Positions 34,865 to 42,205 of a DNA stretch of 64,000 nucleotides are shown in pieces. A model generated the notes under the pieces. It searched no databases. It worked only from the letters and a program-made list of their open reading frames with translations, and was not told where the DNA came from. The stretch is taken from contig NZ_AP025507.1 of the NCBI RefSeq assembly GCF_024347595.1, positions 62,001 to 126,000 of the forward strand, written 5' to 3'. Source of the DNA: Vibrio pomeroyi. GTDB taxonomy: Bacteria; Pseudomonadota; Gammaproteobacteria; Enterobacterales; Vibrionaceae. Within the stretch, counting starts at the first letter, position 1, and the number at the start of each line of letters is the position of its first letter. The position numbers and the translations under genes were made by a program.

Positions 34865-35218
34865 ATGGGAAGATTAACAACACACGTATTAGACACCACA
34901 CACGGCTTGCCTGGCGCAGAGATCAAGGTAGAGCTTTATAAGGTCAACGAAGACTCAACAGAAAAGCTGGCGACCGTACTCACCAACTCAGATGGCCGAA
35001 CCAATGCGCCGATTCTGGCTGGGAATGAGTTCCGACCGGGGAAATATCAATTGGTGTTTTATGTAGCCGACTACTACAAAAGCAAAGGTGTGGAATTGGA
35101 TGGTGTGCCTTTCCTAGACGATGTGGTGATTCGTTTCGGCTTGGATGATCCCGATGCGCACTACCACGTTCCACTTTTAGTCTCACCATACAGTTTCTCG
35201 ACTTATCGGGGCAGTTAG
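34865..35218 (+). CDS. uraH: 5-hydroxyisourate hydrolase
   Basis: A transthyretin-like hydrolase that opens 5-hydroxyisourate to OHCU, acting between PuuD and UraD. The 117-residue sequence has the active-site His in THVLDTTHG near the N-terminus, Arg in NSDGRTNAP, His in AHYHVPLLVSPY and the invariant C-terminal YRGS. It lacks a signal peptide, unlike E. coli HiuH, so it acts in the cytoplasm. The AAGGA upstream is only 2 bases from the ATG, too close. A 21-codon ORF (34812-34877) overlaps this start and could provide translational coupling. Confidence 0.93.
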   Translation: MGRLTTHVLDTTHGLPGAEIKVELYKVNEDSTEKLATVLTNSDGRTNAPILAGNEFRPGKYQLVFYVADYYKSKGVELDGVPFLDDVVIRFGLDDPDAHYHVPLLVSPYSFSTYRGS

Positions 35219-35462
35219 TCCCGACGCTTAGAATCCCGATCTAGGCTCAATCACCCAGTAATAAACAGATTCATGCGTGCATCTAAAAAGATGCGCGCTC
35301 ATTAAGCACGCTCACATAAAAATACTAACAACGTTAACAGTTAAAAAATGAGCCACACAAAGCTCATCAATAACGAGTTAGAGCTAGGAAAAACCTTAAA
35401 ACTTAATATTGAAATCTCGCTGTATTCAATAAATGGATCACAACATAAAAGGACTTGCAGAC

Positions 35463-36806
35463 ATGAGTGAGAGTAAAACAGAAATACTCAACCAAGATGC
35501 GAATAACGGAATTTTAGAGAAACTCTTTAAGATTAAGGCACACGGAAGCAGCGTAAAAAATGAGTTAGTCGGCGGTGTCACCACCTTCGCAACCATGGCT
35601 TATATCATCTTCGTTAACCCACAAATCATGGCCGCTTCAGGCATGGATGCAGGGGCAGTATTTGTCGCTACCTGTATTGGTGCCGCGATTGGTTGTTTGT
35701 TAATGGGCTTATTCGCGAACTGGCCTGTCGGCCTTGCACCAGGTATGGGCTTGAACGCCTTCTTCTCGTTCACAGTAGTAAGCGAGATGGGTTACAGCTG
35801 GGAAGTGGCGCTAGGTGCGGTGTTTATCTCCGGTATCTTGTTTGTCGGGATGAGCTTCTACAAAGTCCGCCAATGGATCATCGAGAGTATTCCTGAAAGC
35901 TTGCGCTATTCCATGACTGCAGGTGTTGGTCTGTTCTTAGGTCTAATTGGCTTAAAAACAGCAGGTATCGTCGTCGAAAATCCAGCAACTTTGGTTTCAC
36001 TGGGTGACTTCACCAAACCAGAGGCGCTGCTTGCTGCGATTGCATTCTTGATCATTGCGGTTCTGAGTGAGCGTAAAGTATTTGGCGCGGTACTTATCGG
36101 CATTTTGAGTGTAACGCTAGTCGGCATGATGCTTGGCCTAGTTCACTACGATGGCTTCTTCGCTGCACCACCAAGCCTAGCGCCAACCTTTATGGCAATG
36201 GATATCGCAGGCGCACTGAACGTATCGATGATCAGCGTTATCTTGGCTTTCCTTTTTGTAAACATGTTTGATACTGCCGGTACGTTGATGGGCGTAGCTG
36301 AGCGTGCAAACCTGACCAATCCTGAAACGGGCAAGATTGAAGGTTTGAGCAAAGCACTGAAAGCCGACAGTATTTCAAGTGTTGCGGGTGCGTGTGTGGG
36401 TTGTCCGCCAGTAACCAGTTATGTTGAAAGTGCAGCCGGTGTTGCAGCAGGCGCACGTACTGGCCTTTCAGCAATAGTGGTTGGCGTATTGTTCTTAGCG
36501 GCTATTTTCCTATCACCGCTAGCCGGCATGATCCCCGCTTATGCAACATCTGGCGCTCTTATTTACGTCGCATTCGTGATGATGAGCAGCATGCAACACG
36601 TCGATTGGAAAGACTTCACTAACGGCGCACCAGCTGCGATTACCGCACTGATGATGCCACTGACCTTCTCTATCGCTAATGGTATCGCACTGGGTTTCAT
36701 TACCTACACCGTGCTTAAGCTCGCGACCGGTAAAACCAAAGATGTGTCTATCTCGATGTACTTCCTAGCGGCTATTTTCATCGCCAAGTTAGTGTTCATC
36801 GGCTAA
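35463..36806 (+). CDS. NCS2 purine permease, AzgA/GhxP type (adenine/guanine/hypoxanthine)
   Basis: An inner-membrane proton symporter for 6-oxopurines or adenine, 447 residues and 13-14 helices. Family features are NELVGGVTTFATMAYIIFVNPQIMA at the N-terminus, GLAPGMGLNAFFSFTVV, NMFDTAGTLMGVAERANL (conserved Asp for coupling) and GCPPVTSYVESAAGVAAGARTGLSAI. These place it in the AzgA-like branch (GhxP/GhxQ/PurP) rather than the NAT branch. The start at 35463 follows AAAGGA; an ATG ten codons upstream is possible. Guanine and hypoxanthine imported here would feed GuaD and XdhAB. Confidence 0.9.
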   Translation: MSESKTEILNQDANNGILEKLFKIKAHGSSVKNELVGGVTTFATMAYIIFVNPQIMAASGMDAGAVFVATCIGAAIGCLLMGLFANWPVGLAPGMGLNAFFSFTVVSEMGYSWEVALGAVFISGILFVGMSFYKVRQWIIESIPESLRYSMTAGVGLFLGLIGLKTAGIVVENPATLVSLGDFTKPEALLAAIAFLIIAVLSERKVFGAVLIGILSVTLVGMMLGLVHYDGFFAAPPSLAPTFMAMDIAGALNVSMISVILAFLFVNMFDTAGTLMGVAERANLTNPETGKIEGLSKALKADSISSVAGACVGCPPVTSYVESAAGVAAGARTGLSAIVVGVLFLAAIFLSPLAGMIPAYATSGALIYVAFVMMSSMQHVDWKDFTNGAPAAITALMMPLTFSIANGIALGFITYTVLKLATGKTKDVSISMYFLAAIFIAKLVFIG

Positions 36807-36995
36807 CCCTATTGCTCCTGAGCAGTCATTTCTTGATTGCCCACAACGTTGCTTGGCTCGTTCGCAAGCCAAGCAACACATGATTTTTAAGAAAGCTAAT
36901 TGCATTGATGACGAGAGAGCAGACCCCCTACCGATCCAGTGCACCTTTTTTATGACCCTACGCAGTTTGTAGAAGTCATTATTTGACCGCCAATC

Positions 36996-37023
36996 GCCTG
37001 TAAACGGAAACGCAGGCAGAGGA
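36996..37023 (+). promoter_or_regulatory. structured leader hairpin next to the permease ribosome site
   Basis: GCCTG (36996-37000)-TAAA bulge-CG-GAAA-CG-CAGGC (37013-37017): a hairpin with a GNRA tetraloop and a 4-nt one-sided bulge, ending immediately before the ribosome site AGAGGA (37018-37023). A further short stem GTCA/TGAC lies upstream. The position before a xanthine/urate permease makes a ligand-sensing leader possible; it should be compared with the NMT1/xanthine riboswitch class. Confidence 0.4.
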
Positions 37024-37030
37024 ATATCAA

Positions 37031-38482
37031 ATGAAACTTCTGTACACCCTTAATGAAAGACCGCCTCATGGGCTAACCCTTCTACTCGCTTTACAGCACA
37101 TGCTCGCCTCAATTGGTGGCATCGTCGCTGTCCCTCTTATTGTCGGTGCCTCTATCGGCCTACCTAACACAGAGATCGTTTCACTGATCAATGCGGCGCT
37201 ATTGGCGTCTGGTATTGTGACTGTCGCGCAGTGTCTTGGTTTTGGTCCTGTTGGCATTCGATTGCCCGTTGTTATGGGCTCAAGCTTTGCCTTTTTAGGT
37301 GTGGCTATTTCGATCGGTAACGAAGGTGGTGTCGCCGCCATTATGGGCTCGGCGCTGATCGGCTCGTTTGTGGTGATTGGTGCCAGCTTCTACATGGACA
37401 AGGTTCGAAAGCTGTTCCCGACCGTGGTAAGTGGTGTGGTGGTTACCCTAATCGGCTTAACCATTTTACCGGTTGCCATGAACTGGGTCGGCGATTCTCC
37501 TGCCAACACGGAACAATTCGCCACGCTACCTAAACTGTTTCTCGCACTGGTCTCTTTGGGGATCGTGATTGGCGTATCGGTTTACTGTAAAGGCGCGGTT
37601 GCGGCCTCCGCTATCGTGATTGGCCTAGCAGGCGGTTACATTGTGGCGCTATCGCTCGGCATGGTCGACCTTGAACAAATCAGCTCTGCAGCTTGGGTCG
37701 GTGGTCCTGAACCTTTTAAATATGGCTTTACCTTTTCTGCCAGTGCCATCATCAGCATGAGCTTGGTGTACATCGTGGTTATCGCTGAAGCAACCGGGGA
37801 CTTCATGGCGCTTGGCAACAACTGCCAAACCCAAGTCAGCGGTAAAGATCTAAAACGTGGATTACTAGGCGATGGCCTTGGTAGCACACTCTCTTCTATT
37901 CTCACCGCGATGCCATTGGCGTCATTCAGCCAAAACGTCGGCATTGTAGGTATCACAGGTGTAGCAAGTCGCTATGTAGTGGCTGCAACAGGTGGCTTGC
38001 TGATTTTAGGCGGTTTATTCCCGAAATTAGCCGCTATTGCGGTCACGATTCCTAAGCCCGTTTTAGGTGGTGTAGGTTTTGTGATGTTCGGAATGATTGC
38101 CTACGCGGGCATCCGCATGTTGATCAAAGCCGCAGACACCAAACGAAATGCCTTGGTAATCTGTGTAGGTTTGGCATCTGGTTTAGCTGTTACCTTCGAA
38201 CCAAGATTACTTCAACACTTGCCACATGATTTGGCGAACTTCCTGCACTCGGGCATTACCACAGGCACCATCATGACGGTTGTTCTTAACCTTATATTAC
38301 CGAAATCTTCACGCGCAGAAGAGCAAGAAGCGTTAGCCGAAAGCCAAGCGCAAGTTGAGCTAGAAATGAAAGAACAAGCTGAAGAAGAACTACACTCAAA
38401 CGAGCAGTTAGAGATTCAACAAACAACAACAGAAACTGACGTTCAAACAGCATCAGAAAACCCTGAGCCAAAAACGAACTAG
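37031..38482 (+). CDS. NCS2/NAT-type xanthine-urate permease
   Basis: A proton-coupled permease of the nucleobase-ascorbate transporter branch (483 residues, 14 helices). The NAT signature QNVGIVGITGVASRYV is at about residue 300; Gly at its final position and the following ASRYV resemble the E. coli urate permease UacT (YgfU). Conserved residues in transmembrane helix 8 are in ISMSLVYIVVIAEATGDFMAL. The C-terminal ~50 residues are a hydrophilic Glu/Gln-rich tail. The neighbourhood (puuD, uraH, 8-oxoguanine deaminase) supports urate and/or xanthine as substrate. It has a structured leader. Confidence 0.88.
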   Translation: MKLLYTLNERPPHGLTLLLALQHMLASIGGIVAVPLIVGASIGLPNTEIVSLINAALLASGIVTVAQCLGFGPVGIRLPVVMGSSFAFLGVAISIGNEGGVAAIMGSALIGSFVVIGASFYMDKVRKLFPTVVSGVVVTLIGLTILPVAMNWVGDSPANTEQFATLPKLFLALVSLGIVIGVSVYCKGAVAASAIVIGLAGGYIVALSLGMVDLEQISSAAWVGGPEPFKYGFTFSASAIISMSLVYIVVIAEATGDFMALGNNCQTQVSGKDLKRGLLGDGLGSTLSSILTAMPLASFSQNVGIVGITGVASRYVVAATGGLLILGGLFPKLAAIAVTIPKPVLGGVGFVMFGMIAYAGIRMLIKAADTKRNALVICVGLASGLAVTFEPRLLQHLPHDLANFLHSGITTGTIMTVVLNLILPKSSRAEEQEALAESQAQVELEMKEQAEEELHSNEQLEIQQTTTETDVQTASENPEPKTN

Positions 38483-38643
38483 ATGAATCGCTAACGAGCG
38501 TAAAACCGATTTCCGTAGAATCACGGGCGTAACTAGAACACTAATTGTTTCTTCGCCCTTGATTCGAATTTATCTTTCAACAACAAATACCAAATAAAGA
38601 CCCTCTTCCCTGAAAAGGCTGAGATGGCTAAGGACTACTATGA

Positions 38644-40008
38644 ATGGAAACCATCTGGATTAAGAATCCTCTCGCAATCTACACTGGCTCATACGCTGAT
38701 GCAGAAGGCGGTATTGTCATTAAAGGTAATAAAATCATTGAGCTGGTTGGCAAACACAAAGAGCCGACCTTACCCGTAGATTACAGCGTCGACGCCTCTC
38801 GTCATGTTGTGACTCCTGGGCTTATCAATGCGCACCACCACTTCTATCAAACCCTAACGCGTGCCTACCCCGGCGCACTCAATAAAGAACTCTTCCATTG
38901 GCTACAAAGCCTCTACCCGGTTTGGGCCAACCTCGATTCTGAGATGATGAGCCTAGCTACAGAACTGGCGCTGGTTGAATTAATGATGTCGGGCTGTACT
39001 ACTGCATCCGATCACCACTACTTGCTACCTAATGGGCTTGAGCACGCTATTGATTTGCAAGTCGAGGCGGCAGAGAAGCTAGGTGTGAGAGCCATATTTA
39101 CTCGCGGTTCCATGAGTCTTGGGGAAGATGAAGGTGGACTACCTCCACGACACACCATTCAAACCGAACAAGCCATCATTGATGACAGCCAGCGCTTGAT
39201 TCGTGATTACCACCAGCGTGATGAAGGGGCGATGATTCAAATCGCACTCGCGCCTTGTTCGCCGTTCTCAGTCACTACCGACCTGATGAAAGAGACCGCC
39301 AAGATCAGCGAACGTGAAAACGTCATGATGCACACTCACCTATGCGAAACCTTGGATGAAGAAGACTTCTGTATTGAGAAGTTTGGCTTGCGCCCTGTCG
39401 ATTATCTGGAAGATGTGGGCTGGCTCAACGAACGCACTTGGCTCGCACATGGTATTCACTTCAACCCAGAAGAGATCAAGCGTTTGGGCAAAGCAGGCAT
39501 TGGTATCAGTCACTGCCCAACTTCTAACATGATGTTGGCTTCCGGTATTTGTAAGAACAACGACCTCGAAGCCGCTGGCGTAAAAGTCGGACTGGGTGTT
39601 GATGGCTCAGCTTCAAACGACGGCTCCAATATGATTGCCGAAGTACGCATGGCGATGTATCTACAGCGCCTGCAATATGGCTCTGCTAATGTTTCACACT
39701 TCGACGCACTGCGCTGGGCGACATCAGGCTCTGCCGCCGCAATGGGCAGAACCGACATTGGCACTTTAGAAGTTGGCAAACAAGCCGACATCGCAATGTT
39801 CAAACTCGATGACACTCGCTTCTCTGGTAGCCACGATCCACTGGCTGCATTACTACTCTGCGGCGCTCAACAAGCGGATAAAGTGATGGTAGCTGGAAAA
39901 TGGCGAGTTAACGATGGAGCTGTAATTGGCGTAGACATGGAGCAATTAATGCACCGCCACCATGCCGCTGCAATGAAGCTAGGTAAGCTGGCGATGAATA
40001 ACAACTAA
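38644..40008 (+). CDS. 8-oxoguanine deaminase
   Basis: An amidohydrolase (454 residues) of the branch that converts 8-oxoguanine to urate, so it joins the pathway at PuuD. It has metal ligands in TPGLINAHHHFYQ, HTHLCETLDEED and LAHGIHFNPEE, and the Asp in LGVDGSASNDGSNMIAEV. HHHFYQ plus the ASNDGSN motif distinguish this branch from GuaD (at 21480-22814) and from triazine hydrolases such as AtzB, with which such proteins are often misnamed. The start at 38644 is preceded by AAGGACTACT. It is downstream of the urate permease with a 161-bp gap. Confidence 0.85.
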   Translation: METIWIKNPLAIYTGSYADAEGGIVIKGNKIIELVGKHKEPTLPVDYSVDASRHVVTPGLINAHHHFYQTLTRAYPGALNKELFHWLQSLYPVWANLDSEMMSLATELALVELMMSGCTTASDHHYLLPNGLEHAIDLQVEAAEKLGVRAIFTRGSMSLGEDEGGLPPRHTIQTEQAIIDDSQRLIRDYHQRDEGAMIQIALAPCSPFSVTTDLMKETAKISERENVMMHTHLCETLDEEDFCIEKFGLRPVDYLEDVGWLNERTWLAHGIHFNPEEIKRLGKAGIGISHCPTSNMMLASGICKNNDLEAAGVKVGLGVDGSASNDGSNMIAEVRMAMYLQRLQYGSANVSHFDALRWATSGSAAAMGRTDIGTLEVGKQADIAMFKLDDTRFSGSHDPLAALLLCGAQQADKVMVAGKWRVNDGAVIGVDMEQLMHRHHAAAMKLGKLAMNNN

Positions 40009-40776
40009 CTAAGACACTTGCCCATCAAACACTGCGAGCAGAAGTGAGTGGTTTTGATGGGTAAACATCCAGAACATCCACAAAGATTCGAAAATATCGC
40101 AAACATTCTAAAACCCCATAAACATGATGACCTCTAGCCCTACGTATCCATCTATTTCCTTCAATAATTCCAGTCTTAATAAACCAAAAACAATGCCACT
40201 AATTAAAGATAATCTAATTTAATTATATCTAATACAAGCTCCACTAATAAAAAACTCGCTAATAAAAAGCCACTAATAGAAACTTTCCTTAATATAAAAC
40301 CTGAACATTATCTGGCACAGATCAAATTTAAAACGCTCGTTCTATTTATATATTCATCAAATTAATCAACAGATTTAGTAATAATGGGAATTATGAGGAT
40401 AATTATAATTTTATCACTTATCGCATTTATGAATAGAATAAAAACCTCTCGAGACCTTTCCATACCTAGCCTGACAAAAGACACAAGAGTAGTGACTTAA
40501 ATATCATTAAATTCAATAGATCAACAATCAATCAACATGAATTCAAATGTGTGATCTAAATAGAACTTTTCATTATAAATCTACTATAGATTGACCAAAT
40601 CTTATAAAAACAAAAAACACATTAAAGGAGTCAATTTTAAAAACAAAAAAATAATTATAAGAATAACAATATAAAACTATTCAATAACCCTTCATAAATA
40701 TTTAAAAATGCCATCGAATGGTAGGGGGATTATTGTCTTTGTAAAAAGCTAATAACAAATCTAACAGGGCTAAACG
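40009..40776. other. AT-rich spacer before the toxin-like genes
   Basis: A 768-bp region, much more AT-rich than its neighbours. An imperfect stem-loop with arms CCCATCAAA/TTTGATGGG (40021-40061) lacks a T-tract. A short degenerate repeat (about CACTAATAAAAAGC) occurs at 40197-40210 and three times in tandem at 40242-40284. No ORF with a ribosome site was found. The region must carry the toxin operon promoter. Confidence 0.5.
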
Positions 40777-42015
40777 ATGAAAAAAATCACTAAAACACTC
40801 GTACTATCTTCGATTTCAATTGGGCTACTTTCTTCTTTTGCTTTCACTTCTCAAGCAGCGCCAGTTCAAATTAACCAAGCGTCAGCTGAGCAAAACATAC
40901 CTCAAGTCACCTACGATACGATAATCGGTGAGAATGGCGTCTTTATTGATTTAGATACCGACAACTTTATTCTCAAGCAGCAAGAGTGGTATCAGATCCA
41001 AGCCTATGTTGAAGGCGCTTTGGCACTGCCCGTGACAGAAGCCAGTATGAAGTCGACTTTAAGTATTCCTAACGACATTCCTTTCTCTAATTTCGAAGCA
41101 CTGGTTCAGCAATACTCAAGTATTCACGATACCGCCTTCTATTGGAAAAAAGAGCTTTATCCAAGCATCGTTGACCTGTCATTAAGCTTGGCCAATTACG
41201 TCCAAATTAAAGACTTCATGCTTAACCCACTAAGCGATGCTTTGAATGAAATGCTGGCCAAAGCATTCTCGCCGCTCCCGGAAGATATCGAAGCGGTAGA
41301 ACGCAATAGAAAGGTGGCGATCGCTTACCTGAAAAGCCTGCAAAGTTTTTCAATGAGATACCAGCAAGAAGTGTCTGACGCTGGCGGCAACCTATTAGAA
41401 TTTTCAGCTACATTGGACACCCAAAAATTGCAGTTAGATGTGTTGGAAGGCACTCACAACGGTTACCTAAGCGATGATGGTAGCGCGCTTCAGCAGCGAG
41501 TGAATGACATCAATGCGCGTATTACTCAACTCAACAAAGATTACACTCACTACGTTACCGTCGCCTCTACTGCGGTGACTTATGCATGGTTCCCTCTGGT
41601 TGCAGGTCCAATCATGGGCGTATATGGCGATAAAGCAGAAAAAGCACGCAAACTTCGTAACGAATTACAAAACGAAGTAAAAGAGCTTCAAGAGCAGTTA
41701 ACTTACACCCAGAAAATATATAACTCTTATCATCGCTCTTCAGAGAGTATCGATATGATTTCTCAACAAATTGAAAATGCGATTCCACATATTAATAAGC
41801 TGAAACTGAATTGGCAGAAAATGAATGCCGACTTCACTTCACTGCTTGTGGCATTAGAACAAGCCCAGAATAATGCCGACATCATGAAAGACGACGCAAT
41901 GCTTGGTGCGATAGGTGCGCTTGCCAATACAACGGTTGCAGAAAGTAACTGGAGTAATATCAGCGAGAAAGCAAAAGCGTTCGCAAACAATGCGTACATT
42001 CAAGAAATGGAATAG
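40777..42015 (+). CDS. secreted alpha-helical pore-forming toxin component, XaxA-like
   Basis: A 412-residue predicted secreted protein. Residues 1-28 are a clear Sec signal peptide, cleaved after SQA. The rest is almost entirely long helices, with coiled-coil-like stretches at about 230-250 and 285-320 and a hydrophobic segment at about 265-285 (STAVTYAWFPLVAGPIMGVYG) that could be the membrane-inserting head. The architecture and the C-terminal segment SNWSNISEKAKAFANNAYIQ resemble XaxA, component A of the xenorhabdolysin two-part alpha pore-forming toxin; XaxA itself usually lacks a Sec signal. The larger gene 190 bp downstream is the likely partner. Assignment is by pattern, not search. 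Confidence 0.6.
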   Translation: MKKITKTLVLSSISIGLLSSFAFTSQAAPVQINQASAEQNIPQVTYDTIIGENGVFIDLDTDNFILKQQEWYQIQAYVEGALALPVTEASMKSTLSIPNDIPFSNFEALVQQYSSIHDTAFYWKKELYPSIVDLSLSLANYVQIKDFMLNPLSDALNEMLAKAFSPLPEDIEAVERNRKVAIAYLKSLQSFSMRYQQEVSDAGGNLLEFSATLDTQKLQLDVLEGTHNGYLSDDGSALQQRVNDINARITQLNKDYTHYVTVASTAVTYAWFPLVAGPIMGVYGDKAEKARKLRNELQNEVKELQEQLTYTQKIYNSYHRSSESIDMISQQIENAIPHINKLKLNWQKMNADFTSLLVALEQAQNNADIMKDDAMLGAIGALANTTVAESNWSNISEKAKAFANNAYIQEME

Positions 42016-42205
42016 TCCCTATACATCTCGAAGAAATAGCGCGACGAATAACGAAAAAGCAGCGCTATATACAAAACGAGACAGCTAACAATATAACGAG
42101 ATAGCCAAATAACCCTCCGAATAGTAAGCCGCACCTTATGAAAATTAAGGTGTTGGCTTCTGCTACCCAAAATTTGGCGAATACTAATTTCGACAGGATA
42201 TAAAT

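Noticed and set aside
40021..40061. Terminator after the 8-oxoguanine deaminase gene
   Set aside because: The stem CCCATCAAA/TTTGATGGG has a large interior loop and no T-tract.
40120..40220. Small ORF (about 32 codons) starting near 40122
   Set aside because: No ribosome site and no protein-like composition; probably chance in AT-rich DNA.
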